Shown here in pieces: positions 7,421 through 15,259 of a DNA stretch of 19,162 nt. The stretch spans positions 1 through 19,162 of the forward strand of contig JAKQEQ010000087.1 of NCBI GenBank assembly GCA_029556545.1, given 5' to 3'. How positions within the stretch are numbered: position 1 is the stretch's first letter; every line of letters begins with the position of its first letter. The notes below the pieces were generated by a model, which worked only from the letters and a program-made list of their open reading frames with translations, was not told the DNA's origin and ran no database searches. Both the position numbers and the translations under genes were made by a program. Origin of the DNA: Candidatus Hydrogenedentota bacterium (GTDB lineage Bacteria; Hydrogenedentota; Hydrogenedentia; Hydrogenedentales; JAGMZX01).

Positions 7421-8095
7421 TCACACAAAACAAAGCGCGCCGAAACATTCGGGCTGATGAAAGTTCAGTTGCTCGCCTATCGACGCCCACGCGCCCCAGT
7501 GCGGATGGCTCGATCCGTCCGCGCATTTGTAGAAATTCGCGGCCCACTCTTGCCCGCTCGGGTCGCCCAGCGCGCCCACATACGCTTCGAGAACGGTGAT
7601 CGGTATACGGAACGTCAGCGTCCACACCACCGGTTCCGCGATCTCCTCCGCATTCGGCCCGTCAAACGTCCCGCGCACCCCCACCTGTCCGCCCACGTCC
7701 GCGGGAACTTTGGTGAACTTCGCGAAGCCGTCGGGCGTTCGCGTCGGGTCCTCGATATAGTACAGCAACAGCGCGCCGCAACAGTTCATCTCGAAGTTCA
7801 TGTAGCCCTTGTCCGGACGCGGCCGCACGAAGAACTCGACACACGAGTCCCGGCACACCGGGCTCTGGTACGCCGTGTGCGCGCAAACCACGTAGCGGTC
7901 CTCGACACGGAACATGCCGTACAGCCCCGCCGCGTCGTAAACCAGCTTCGCCTCGGTGCGCGGACGGTGCGCGCTGCTCTCCGGATGGAAATGGGCCACG
8001 TTCAGGGATGCCACCTCCCGCCACTCGGGACCCTCCCACGCCGCATCAAGCGGCGGCGGCGTCACCGCCCTGCGCACCGTATAGACTGGTTTCAT
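7421..8095 (-). CDS. CBM9-like (carbohydrate-binding family 9-like) protein
   Basis: The 224-residue protein is almost entirely one beta-sandwich of the CBM9/DOMON-like type. Features seen are the opening PPPLDAAWEGPEWREV, the core AKLVYDAAGLYGMFRVEDRYV, then RDSCVEFFVRPRPDKGYMNFEMNC, and the closing region with WTLTFRIPITVL and FYKCADGSSHPHWGAWAS. This layout is common in proteins of sugar-degrading bacteria, alone or attached to glycosidases. No signal peptide is visible at this start, so it may act inside the cell, or the family member may not be a simple sugar binder. GAGG lies seven bases before the ATG. It heads a two-gene unit with the membrane protein and is divergent from the methyltransferase gene at 8279. 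Ligand unknown. Confidence 0.82.
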   Translation of the reverse strand: MKPVYTVRRAVTPPPLDAAWEGPEWREVASLNVAHFHPESSAHRPRTEAKLVYDAAGLYGMFRVEDRYVVCAHTAYQSPVCRDSCVEFFVRPRPDKGYMNFEMNCCGALLLYYIEDPTRTPDGFAKFTKVPADVGGQVGVRGTFDGPNAEEIAEPVVWTLTFRIPITVLEAYVGALGDPSGQEWAANFYKCADGSSHPHWGAWASIGEQLNFHQPECFGALCFV

Positions 8096-8143
8096 GTGTG
8101 TACCTCGCGTCTCGTTGGACCCGCGCCCGGCGCTTGCAGTTCC

Positions 8144-8160
8144 ACGATGCGGCCCATCGT
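8144..8160. promoter_or_regulatory. Short dyad in divergent spacer (weak operator candidate)
   Basis: ACGATG and CATCGT flank a five-base centre (CGGCC), giving perfect 6-bp arms. It lies in the 183-base spacer between the CBM9-like gene and the UroD-type gene, about 50 bases upstream of the former. Arms this short arise easily by chance in GC-rich DNA. Confidence 0.2.
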
Positions 8161-8214
8161 TTCACAAGACCGTCCGCCTTTTCACCTCCGCGTCGACCGG
8201 GCTGCGCGCCGCTC

Positions 8215-8243
8215 TGGAAAAAGGCGCGCGCAAACGGCATAAT
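8215..8243 (+). promoter_or_regulatory. Candidate sigma-70 promoter for the methyltransferase operon
   Basis: TGGAAA (8215-8220, four of six matches to the -35 consensus) and CATAAT (8238-8243, five of six to the -10) are separated by exactly 17 bases. Transcription would start near 8250, about 29 bases before the ATG at 8279. I see no cobalamin or SAM riboswitch elements; the leader would be too short to hold one. Confidence 0.42.
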
Positions 8244-8278
8244 CCCGCGCGACGACAAGCCAGCAAGGCCAACGCTCA

Positions 8279-9379
8279 ATGCGCAAAACCATGACGAGTC
8301 GCGAACGAATTGGCCGCATTCTGCGGCGGCAGCCCGTCGATCGGATCGGCGTCTTCGAGCATTTCTGGGGCGACACGATCAAGCTCTGGACCGACCAGGG
8401 CCACATCCGCGAAGGGGAAAGCCTCGAAGACCACTTCGGATTCGACTTCATGATGCACTGGCCCTTCAACATGGTGGCCCAACTCGATTTCGAGCCCGTC
8501 GTCGTCGAGGAAACCGAGGAGACGGTCCTTACCCGCGACGGCAACGGCGCGCTCCTCCGGCGGCACAAGCTGCACGACGCCACGCCCGAGCACGTGGACT
8601 TCCTCGTCAAGGACCGCGCCGGATGGGAAGAGCACGTCAAGCCGTTTCTCGCGCCGGACCGGCGCCGCATCGACTTTCAGGGCTACCGCGATCGAAAACG
8701 CCTCGCCGCCGAGAATAACCGATTCTTCTGCTGGGCGGGCGTGAACGTCTTTGAACTGATGCACCCCGTCTGCGGCCACGAATACATGCTCATGGGCATG
8801 GCGATGGACCCGGATTGGGTCAAGGACATGGTCAACACCCTCTGCGGCCTCACCCTCGACCTGATGGACATCCTCTTCGCGGAGGAAGGGCCGCCCGACG
8901 GCATCTGGTTCTATGAGGACATGGGCCTCAAGGGCCGCCCCTTCATGTCCCCCGCCATGTACCGCGAAATCATTCAGCCCGCCCACGCGCGCACCGTGGA
9001 CTACGCCCACGCGCGCGGCATGCCGGTGGTCATGCACTCGTGCGGCTACGTCGCCCCCCTCGTCCCCGGCATGGTCGAGGCGGGTATCGACGCCTTGCAA
9101 GTCATCGAGGTGAAGGCGGGCATGGACCTCGTGCAACTGTTCCGCGACTTCGGGGATCGCCTGTCCTTTATCGGCGGCATCGACGTGCGCACGCTGTACT
9201 CGAACGACCGGGCGGTCATCGACGCGGAACTGGAGAAGAAGATCCCGGTGGTCAAGGGCCGCTACGGATACGTGCTCCACTCGGACCACTCGATCCCGGA
9301 CCAAGTCCGCTACGAGAGCTACCGGTATTTTGTTGACAGAGGAATCGCGTTGGGACATTATATGGGGCCAAACGACTGA
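8279..9379 (+). CDS. UroD-fold methyltransferase-like protein (probable methyl-donor:corrinoid methyltransferase)
   Basis: The 366-residue protein belongs to the uroporphyrinogen decarboxylase/MtaA-CmuA superfamily. Signs are the start TSRERIGRILRRQPVDRIGVFE, DGIWFYEDMGLKGRPFMSPAMYREIIQP (206-234), VVMHSCGYVAPLVPGMVEAGIDALQVIE (250-277) and FIGGIDVRTL. His253 and Cys255 correspond to the HxC pair of the zinc site in CoM methyltransferases. The third zinc Cys of those enzymes is missing: the matching region reads HSDHSIP (334-340). That argues against a thiol methyltransferase and for a donor-side (demethylating) enzyme. True haem UroD is unlikely: the context is a corrinoid protein 15 bases downstream and a homocysteine methyltransferase after it. 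An ATG at 8291 is an alternative start. The methyl donor is unknown; methoxylated aromatics or O-methyl sugars are possibilities by inference only. Confidence 0.85.
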   Translation: MRKTMTSRERIGRILRRQPVDRIGVFEHFWGDTIKLWTDQGHIREGESLEDHFGFDFMMHWPFNMVAQLDFEPVVVEETEETVLTRDGNGALLRRHKLHDATPEHVDFLVKDRAGWEEHVKPFLAPDRRRIDFQGYRDRKRLAAENNRFFCWAGVNVFELMHPVCGHEYMLMGMAMDPDWVKDMVNTLCGLTLDLMDILFAEEGPPDGIWFYEDMGLKGRPFMSPAMYREIIQPAHARTVDYAHARGMPVVMHSCGYVAPLVPGMVEAGIDALQVIEVKAGMDLVQLFRDFGDRLSFIGGIDVRTLYSNDRAVIDAELEKKIPVVKGRYGYVLHSDHSIPDQVRYESYRYFVDRGIALGHYMGPND

Positions 9380-9394
9380 GAGGAGAGCGGAGTC

Positions 9395-10063
9395 ATGTCG
9401 GAACTACTTGCGCAACTGGCCGTGTGCATCGAACGGGGGAAAGTCAACAAGGCGTCGCCATATCCGCCGGACCTGCGCGGTCAGGACGGAGCCGAGGAGT
9501 TGACGAAACAGGCGCTGGACAGCGGCGTGGCCCCCAGCGACATCCTCGAACAGGGACTGATCATCGGCATGGGGACCATCGGACACAAGTTCAGCCGCAA
9601 TGAAGTGTTCGTGCCCGACCTGCTCATGGCCGCCAAGGCCATGTCCTCCGCCATGGTGCAGCTCAAGCCGTTCTTCGAGTCGGGACAGGCCCGGCACAAG
9701 GGCACCATTGTGATTGGCACGGTCAAGGGCGACCTCCACGATATCGGCAAGAAACTGGTCGCCATGGTGCTCGAGGGCGGCGGCTGGAACGTCATCGACC
9801 TCAACGTCGACGTGGCCCCCGAGAAATTCGTCGAGACCCTCAAGCAGCATCCCGGCGCGGCCCTCGGCATGAGCGCGCTCCTCACCACGACCATGGTCAA
9901 CATGGAAGAAACCGTCAAGCGCGTGCGCCAGGAAGCGCCCAGCACGAAGATCATTATCGGCGGCGCGCCGGTGACCGACGAGTTCCGCGCGAAAATCGGC
10001 GCCGACGCCTATTCGCCGGACCCGCAGGGCGCGCTGGACTGGCTCAACGCGCAAGTGGCGTGA
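9395..10063 (+). CDS. Corrinoid (B12-binding) methyltransferase subunit, MtbC/MtaC-like
   Basis: This carries the methyl group on cobalt between two methyltransferases. The 222-residue length is typical. Residues about 1-97 form the four-helix cap domain seen next to B12 modules (IIGMGTIGHKFSRNEVFVPDLLMAAKAM). Residues 102-220 form the Rossmann B12 domain, with the base-off ligand motif GDLHDIG (His115), GMSALLTTTM and the IIIGGAPVT loop. A strong ribosome-binding site (GAGGAG) lies eight bases before the ATG. It is 15 bases downstream of the UroD-type gene, and its stop overlaps the next start (TGATG), so the three genes form one transcription unit with translational coupling. No reductive activator (RamA/RACo type) is encoded in the window. 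Confidence 0.95.
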   Translation: MSELLAQLAVCIERGKVNKASPYPPDLRGQDGAEELTKQALDSGVAPSDILEQGLIIGMGTIGHKFSRNEVFVPDLLMAAKAMSSAMVQLKPFFESGQARHKGTIVIGTVKGDLHDIGKKLVAMVLEGGGWNVIDLNVDVAPEKFVETLKQHPGAALGMSALLTTTMVNMEETVKRVRQEAPSTKIIIGGAPVTDEFRAKIGADAYSPDPQGALDWLNAQVA

Positions 10064-10956
10064 TGAAGCGCATCGTCGACGAGGTCCGGGAAAAAGGCAC
10101 GCTCCTTTCCGACGGCGGGTGGGGCTCCTTCCTCATTGCGAAGGGCCTCAAGACGGGGGAATGCCCCGAGCGCTGGAACCTCGAACGCCGCGATGCCGTG
10201 CTCGAGGCGGCGCGCAGCTACGCCGACTGCGGCTGCGATCTCATCACAACGAACACGTTTGGCGGTAACCGCATCACCCTCGCGAAGCACGGCCTGGCCG
10301 ATCAGGCTGCGGCCATCAACGAGACCGGCGCGGCCATCTCCCGCGAAGCCGTCGGTCCGAACCGGCACGTGAACGCTTCCATCGGCCCCACGGGCGAACT
10401 GCTCATGATGGGCGCGGTCAGCAGAGACCAGATGTACGAGGCGTTCCGAGAACAGGCCGTCGCGCTCGAACGCGGCGGCGCCGACGCCTGCCTCGTCGAG
10501 ACTATGATGGACCTCGAGGAAGCCTGTGTCGCCATTCAGGCGGCCAGGGAAAACACCAAGCTCGAAATCGTCTGCACGATGACCTTCTCGCGCGGCCCCG
10601 ACGGCGCCTATCACACGATGATGGGCGTGACGCCCGAGGCGATGGCCGCACCCGTTCTGGAAGCCGGCGCGCACGTGATCGGCGCGAATTGCACGCTCGG
10701 CCCCGCCGACATGGTGGAACTCGCGCGCGCCCTCCGCGCCGCCGCGCCGGGTGTCCCGGTAATGGTCCAACCCAACGCGGGGCAGCCCGAAGCGGTCGAG
10801 GGCGGCCTCCGTTACCCCGAGACGCCCGAGAGCATGGCGTCCTACGTTCCCGCGTTCGTTGAAGCCGGCGCGAACATCCTCGGCGGTTGCTGCGGCACCG
10901 GCCCCGCGCATATTCTGGCGATCAAGGAAGCCCTGTCGCGAATGCCCCAACGGTAG
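10063..10956 (+). CDS. Homocysteine S-methyltransferase (MetH N-terminal-type domain)
   Basis: The stand-alone zinc-dependent Hcy-binding domain has 297 residues. Zinc ligands of the family are present: Cys210 in GANCT, and Cys276-Cys277 in GGCCGTGP. Other family features are DLITTNTFGGNR, NASIGPTGELL, ACLVETMMDLEEA and VQPNAGQPE. The usual DGAMGT loop near the start reads DGGWGS. The protein has no pterin or B12 domain. With the corrinoid protein upstream it would supply the acceptor side: methyl-cobalt to homocysteine, giving methionine. The start is taken at ATG 10063, overlapping the stop of the corrinoid gene by one base; GTG at 10060 is possible. An acceptor other than homocysteine cannot be excluded. 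Confidence 0.9.
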   Translation: MKRIVDEVREKGTLLSDGGWGSFLIAKGLKTGECPERWNLERRDAVLEAARSYADCGCDLITTNTFGGNRITLAKHGLADQAAAINETGAAISREAVGPNRHVNASIGPTGELLMMGAVSRDQMYEAFREQAVALERGGADACLVETMMDLEEACVAIQAARENTKLEIVCTMTFSRGPDGAYHTMMGVTPEAMAAPVLEAGAHVIGANCTLGPADMVELARALRAAAPGVPVMVQPNAGQPEAVEGGLRYPETPESMASYVPAFVEAGANILGGCCGTGPAHILAIKEALSRMPQR

Positions 10957-11007
10957 ACGACACGGGAAAACCGACTAATCCAGCGACATAGACGACGGCG
11001 CGTAGAC

Positions 11008-11013
11008 TACAAT
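11008..11013 (+). promoter_or_regulatory. Candidate -10 element before the UroD-thioredoxin gene
   Basis: TACAAT (five of six to consensus) ends 22 bases before the ATG at 11036. The placement and hexamer are almost the same as before mutL. No good -35 is visible. It lies in a 79-base gap, so the genes from 11036 onward could be a separate unit or have an internal promoter. Confidence 0.25.
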
Positions 11014-11035
11014 CGGGCAGATAGGAACCCGACCC

Positions 11036-12403
11036 ATGCCAGATAAGGATCTCTTGTTCGCCGCCTTGAGGCGCGAAAGCACGCCACGCCCGCCGTGGGT
11101 CCCCTTCGTCGGGGTACACGGCGGCTGTCTGATCGGCGTCAGCGCCCCCGAGTACCTGCGTTCGAGCCAGCGAATCGTCCAAGGACTGCGCCGCGCCCAT
11201 GAACTGTATCGGCCCGACGGTCTTCCCGTGATATTCGACCTCCAGATGGAGGCGGAAGTCCTCGGCTGCGAACTGCGCTGGGCCGAGGAAGTACCGCCGT
11301 CCGTCGCGTCGCATCCCCTGATCGCGGGCGGTCTGGGCGACCTGCCGCCCTTCGATACAGGCGCGGGCCGGTTTCCCGTGGCGGCGGCGGTGCTTCGCGA
11401 ATTGAAGAAGGACGTCGGCCACAAGACGGCTTTGTATGGACTGATCACCGGTCCGTTCACACTTACGGCGCACCTCCGAGGACACGAACTTTTTCTCGAC
11501 ATGATCATGCACCCCGAGCAGGTGCATGAGACCATGAACTATTGCGCGTCCATCGCCTGCGCGACCGCCCGGTTCTATCGCGAGCACGGCGCGGACGTCG
11601 TTGCCATCGTCGATCCCATGACAAGCCAGATATCTCCGGAGCATTTCCGAGAATTCGTGGCGCCGTATGTGAACCGTGTCTTCGACTGCGTCCGCGACCT
11701 AGGCGCGTTCTCGTCGCTTTTCGTCTGCGGCGACGCGACGCGCAACCTCGAAGCTATGTGCCGGACCACCTGCGACAACCTTCAGATAGACGAGAACATC
11801 TCCCTGCCCGAATTGCGCTCGCTCGCGCAACAAAACAACAAGTCTTTCGGCGGAAACATGCGCCTCACGACCGTCCTGCTCTTGGGCACGGAAAACGATG
11901 CGAAACTCGACGCCATTCGATGCATAGACCAGGGCGGAGACACCGGCTTCGTGCTCGCCCCGGGCTGCGACCTGCCTTACGGAACGCCGCCGGCAAACCT
12001 GATCGCGGTCGCGCAGATGGTTCACGACGAATACCAGCGCGACGTCGCCCGCACGCTGACCGCGTCGAGTCTCGACCGCTTCGACGACATCACGCTGCCC
12101 GACTACGACGCGCTGGATGCCGTGACACTCGACGTGGTGACCCTCGATTCCGCGGCATGTCCTCCCTGTCTCTACATGGTGCAGGCCGTGCGCGGCGCCA
12201 TCGAGAAAGTCGCCGTTGACGTCGTGTTCCGCGAGCACAAAATCCGACATCGGGACGGCATCGGCCACATGTTGCGCCTCGGCGTGCGCCATATCCCGAC
12301 CATCTGCATCGACGGCAAGCCAACCTACGAATCCGTTATTCCGGACGTGGAAACGCTCGCGCGCGCCATCGAGGCGCGCCACCGGGAGAAACGAGGGCAA
12401 TGA
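11036..12403 (+). CDS. UroD-fold methyltransferase-like protein fused to a C-terminal thioredoxin-like domain
   Basis: The 455-residue protein has two parts. Residues 1 to about 340 are UroD/MtaA-like: ELYRPDGLPVIFDLQMEAEVLGCE, TALYGLITGPFTLTAHLRG, DPMTSQISPEHFREFVAPY, LFVCGDATRNLEAM and GFVLAPGCDLPYGTPPANL. It keeps the two Cys positions of the methyltransferase zinc site (Cys231, Cys311), but the His two residues before the first Cys is Phe229. Residues about 366-450 are thioredoxin-like, with CPPC at 375-378 and the cis-Pro loop HIPTICIDGKP (Pro421). The fusion suggests thiol redox control of its own Cys site, or delivery of electrons or a thiol to a corrinoid or zinc partner; this is inference. 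A single continuous frame covers both parts. It overlaps the CobW-type gene by four bases. Confidence 0.86.
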   Translation: MPDKDLLFAALRRESTPRPPWVPFVGVHGGCLIGVSAPEYLRSSQRIVQGLRRAHELYRPDGLPVIFDLQMEAEVLGCELRWAEEVPPSVASHPLIAGGLGDLPPFDTGAGRFPVAAAVLRELKKDVGHKTALYGLITGPFTLTAHLRGHELFLDMIMHPEQVHETMNYCASIACATARFYREHGADVVAIVDPMTSQISPEHFREFVAPYVNRVFDCVRDLGAFSSLFVCGDATRNLEAMCRTTCDNLQIDENISLPELRSLAQQNNKSFGGNMRLTTVLLLGTENDAKLDAIRCIDQGGDTGFVLAPGCDLPYGTPPANLIAVAQMVHDEYQRDVARTLTASSLDRFDDITLPDYDALDAVTLDVVTLDSAACPPCLYMVQAVRGAIEKVAVDVVFREHKIRHRDGIGHMLRLGVRHIPTICIDGKPTYESVIPDVETLARAIEARHREKRGQ

Positions 12404-13323
12404 TTCCGCTCGCCCTGGTTACCGGCTTTCTCGGCAGCGGCAAGACCACGCTGTTGCGCCGCCTTGTCGACCGGTATCGCGACCGTAGAGTGGCGTACCT
12501 CGTGAACGAATTCTCCCATGTCGACGTCGACGGACGCCGCCTCGCGGAGACCGCCGAGAACGTCCAGATTCTACCGGGGGGCAGTATCTTCTGCTCCTGC
12601 CTCGTCCACGAGTTCATCGGGACTCTGGACGCGTTTCCCAAACGCATGGCGGGCCCCCTGGACGGCGTTGTCATTGAGGCCAGCGGCGTGGCTAGTCCCG
12701 CCGTCATCAGCAAACTACTCCACGATACACGGCTGGACCAGGTTTATGCGCTGAATGCGGTCGTCAGCATCGTCGATCCCGGCTCGTTCCCCGTGCTGCT
12801 GCAATCCCTGCCGAATATCGCGACGCAGGTCGCGGCGAGCACATTGATACTCGTCAACAAGCGCGATCTCTACGACGCGGCGACCGTCGCCGCGGCGGAA
12901 GCGCAGGCCCGCGCCATCAACAATAACGCGCCCATCGTCCGTACATGCCATTGCGAGATTGACGCGGACATCCTTGCGCCCGCGCTTGCGTGTCCTGCGT
13001 GCGCGGGGTCCCTGGCCCCCTGCCGCGATCCCAACTACGCGCAATTCGATCTCGCGCTCGCGCGTCCCGTCGATTTGCCGCGCTTCGAACAAGCCGTCCG
13101 CGACGCCGGCCCCGAACTTTACCGCATGAAGGGCCACGTTCCCACGACATCGGGGCTGGCGTACGTCGATTACACAGCCGGGCAATTCTCGACCGAAGCC
13201 TCAGCCGCGAAGCAAGCGGCGCCCGAACTCGTGTTCATCGCGAACGGTCACGATCACAAGAAGGTCGATGCGCTCATCGAGGCCCTGAAACAGGGCCAAT
13301 TCAATATCGGAAAGACCAAGTAA
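12400..13323 (+). CDS. COG0523/CobW-family G3E GTPase (metallochaperone-like) with Cys-rich segment
   Basis: G3E GTPases insert metals into enzymes. The 307-residue protein has Walker A GFLGSGKTT (9-17), the metal motif GGSIFCSCL (Cys65, Cys67; a CxC in place of the usual CxCC), IEASGVASP (switch II/Walker B region, 92-100), VDPG and the guanine-specificity motif NKRD (153-156). The C-terminal domain (about 215-307) has the CobW_C shape. Between the two lies a segment with five Cys and one His: CHC (183-185), CPAC (198-201) and Cys208. This looks like an extra metal site and replaces the His-rich loops often seen in the family. The start overlaps the previous stop by four bases (ATGA), so it is coupled to the UroD-thioredoxin gene. 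A role in loading zinc or cobalt/corrinoid into the neighbouring methyltransferases is inference from context. Confidence 0.9.
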   Translation: MIPLALVTGFLGSGKTTLLRRLVDRYRDRRVAYLVNEFSHVDVDGRRLAETAENVQILPGGSIFCSCLVHEFIGTLDAFPKRMAGPLDGVVIEASGVASPAVISKLLHDTRLDQVYALNAVVSIVDPGSFPVLLQSLPNIATQVAASTLILVNKRDLYDAATVAAAEAQARAINNNAPIVRTCHCEIDADILAPALACPACAGSLAPCRDPNYAQFDLALARPVDLPRFEQAVRDAGPELYRMKGHVPTTSGLAYVDYTAGQFSTEASAAKQAAPELVFIANGHDHKKVDALIEALKQGQFNIGKTK

Positions 13324-13384
13324 AGCCCATGTGTGCCACCGGAGACGCATCGCGCCTCGAAGCACGCGGGAGAGGACCAACGTC

Positions 13385-15241
13385 ATGACTTCATGCCTCG
13401 GACCGTTGATCTGCTTCGCCTGCTGCGCCGTCGCGGAGTCGCCCGTCTATCTCTACGATATCTCCAGCCTCAACGATGCCGATCTCAAGGACCCCGCGGC
13501 GGCGACACATGCGTGGGACACCGCGCACGCCGTGGCCTCACTTCAAGGCATCGTGAATCGCGATGCGCCGCGCCTCTTTGTCCGGTTCATGCCCCATCCC
13601 GACGACTTCTGGTTCGATCATCTCACCGGCAAGGGGCAATGGCTGGCGGGACGCACGATCGTCCGCCTCGAATCACTCGATGATCTGGTGCGCGCCTTCG
13701 CGGATCGTGTGCGCGGCGTGGTCGTCTACGACGAGCGCGTCCCCGCGACTTCGAACGTGGCCGGCACGATTGCGGGCGTCGAGGACCGCCTGTGCCTGCG
13801 CTTCGACGAGATGCCCCGGTCGGTTTACCGTCAGATCATGGAGAGCGGCTTGCCTTTCACGCGCGACGTGTTTCGCCTCATGAATGACGACGGCTCGCCC
13901 CTCTTCACCGGCCAAGGGACCATCCCCGGCACGGAATTGCCAAGCACAGGCAGCGCGAAATGCGACGCCTATCTGTGGGCGAAGGCGCGTTACCTCGATA
14001 CGGCCCAGTGCGGCAACGAGTACATGGCCTACTACATCGACGCCTTCTGGCTGCAACGCCCGACCGAGGCGAGCTTCAGCAACGCCACGTTGACGAATCA
14101 CGACTTCTTCATCGCGCAACGCGCGTTCTTCTTCGACCTGCACGTCTGGGAGGAAGAGCCCCCCGTCGATGACCCGGGACAACCTCCGGGAACGGACCTG
14201 AAGACCCTGCGCGCCTTGCTCCGCGCGATGTATGACCGCGCTGAAGGCCGGATCATCCACATTGGCGGGTTCACGCCCTGGGCGTGGAAATACACCGACC
14301 ACGGCAAGGCGGGCAGCACGCATCACCCCGTCGATACCGAATGGAAGTACGCCAAGGAAATCTCGGCGTACAACGGCATCATGGACGCCGACGCGCTTGG
14401 TATTTCCGGCATGGCGAACGCCTCCTTCTACCAACATTATCCGCTCAAGGACCGTTATCCGCAGAACCCCCGCCCGACGCTCGAAAGCCTCCGACAACGC
14501 GGTCTTATCTACGGCGAAGGCCGCGTCGCCCGGCGCGTATACGTGTGTTTCTACATGGGCGACTACGATTCCGCCGCCTGGCTGCATTACCACGTGCCGC
14601 AGTGGTGGCGGGACCCGGCCCACGGGAATACGCTCTGCACGTGGGCCTTCAACCCGAACCTGGACCGCCGCGCGCCGCACGCGATGGACTATGTGCGCAC
14701 GCGCCAGAGCGCGAACGACTGGTTCATGTTCGGCGACTCGGGCGCGGGCTACTTGAATCCCGGCATGCTCGTGGCGCCGCGCGAGTCGGGGCTGCCGGAC
14801 GGACTCGACGCGTGGGTTGATCATAATCTGCCCTACGCCGAACGCTACGACCTCTCGATCACGGGCTTCATCATCGACGGGCACGCGCCCGGCATGGGCG
14901 AAAAAGGCATGGATGCCTATATGCGCTTCTCCCCCGACGGCATCGTGGGACAGAAGATTCCAGCATGGGGCGTCCACCGCGGCGTCATGCCCTATATCCG
15001 CATGAAGCTGGACCTCTGCGGTTCGCCCGAAGAGGCGGGCGCGCGCATTGCCGGCCTCGCCGAGAACCGCCTGCCGCGGTTCCTGTTCATCCGCACAATC
15101 CTGCAATCCCCCTCGTGGCACCGAGAGACCATGCGGCACGCGCGCGATCACAATCCACAGATCGAATTTGTGGACCCCTATGCGTTTTTTCTGCTGTTGA
15201 AGACCCACGAGAAGACACACCGCACCCCCGCCGGCGAGTAG
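13385..15241 (+). CDS. Exported GxGYxYP-family protein (putative glycoside hydrolase)
   Basis: The 618-residue protein matches the GxGYxYP family, named after the motif that appears here as GDSGAGYLNP (450-459). The N-terminal part (ESPVYLYDISSLND, then AVASLQGIVNRDAPRLFVRF) is the family's N-terminal domain. Aromatic and acidic clusters follow, such as IIHIGGFTPWAWKYTDHGK, YVCFYMGDYDSAAWLHYHVPQWW and ISAYNGIMDADALGIS. The family is annotated as a putative glycoside hydrolase from its fold and gene context; to my knowledge its substrate is not established. The chosen ATG at 13385 has AGAGGA eight bases upstream and gives a short signal peptide (MTSCLGPLICFACCAVA). An upstream in-frame start (13331) would add an Arg-rich stretch that spoils the signal. 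It is 61 bases after the CobW-type gene, probably the last gene of the unit. Confidence 0.85.
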   Translation: MTSCLGPLICFACCAVAESPVYLYDISSLNDADLKDPAAATHAWDTAHAVASLQGIVNRDAPRLFVRFMPHPDDFWFDHLTGKGQWLAGRTIVRLESLDDLVRAFADRVRGVVVYDERVPATSNVAGTIAGVEDRLCLRFDEMPRSVYRQIMESGLPFTRDVFRLMNDDGSPLFTGQGTIPGTELPSTGSAKCDAYLWAKARYLDTAQCGNEYMAYYIDAFWLQRPTEASFSNATLTNHDFFIAQRAFFFDLHVWEEEPPVDDPGQPPGTDLKTLRALLRAMYDRAEGRIIHIGGFTPWAWKYTDHGKAGSTHHPVDTEWKYAKEISAYNGIMDADALGISGMANASFYQHYPLKDRYPQNPRPTLESLRQRGLIYGEGRVARRVYVCFYMGDYDSAAWLHYHVPQWWRDPAHGNTLCTWAFNPNLDRRAPHAMDYVRTRQSANDWFMFGDSGAGYLNPGMLVAPRESGLPDGLDAWVDHNLPYAERYDLSITGFIIDGHAPGMGEKGMDAYMRFSPDGIVGQKIPAWGVHRGVMPYIRMKLDLCGSPEEAGARIAGLAENRLPRFLFIRTILQSPSWHRETMRHARDHNPQIEFVDPYAFFLLLKTHEKTHRTPAGE

Positions 15242-15259
15242 CGCAGGCGTCGCCCGCGC
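15241..15259. terminator. GC-rich dyad between two convergent stops (candidate bidirectional terminator)
   Basis: GCGCAGGCGTCGCCCGCGC can fold with its outer seven bases on each side, with one A-C mismatch. It exactly fills the gap between the TAG of the GxGYxYP gene and the TGA of the convergent gene. There is no U-tract, so intrinsic termination is uncertain. Confidence 0.3.

Noticed and set aside
8096-8278. Cobalamin or SAM riboswitch upstream of the methyl-transfer genes
   Set aside because: I looked for a B12-box-like sequence and paired elements and saw none; the likely leader is only about 30 bases.
8279-9379. Haem biosynthesis uroporphyrinogen decarboxylase
   Set aside because: The HSCG motif, the corrinoid protein and the homocysteine methyltransferase next door fit the methyltransferase branch of the superfamily, and no haem gene is nearby.
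13673-15220. Open frame of 515 codons on the - strand
   Set aside because: It is antisense to the GxGYxYP gene, has no ribosome-binding site or recognisable fold, and has a biased composition.
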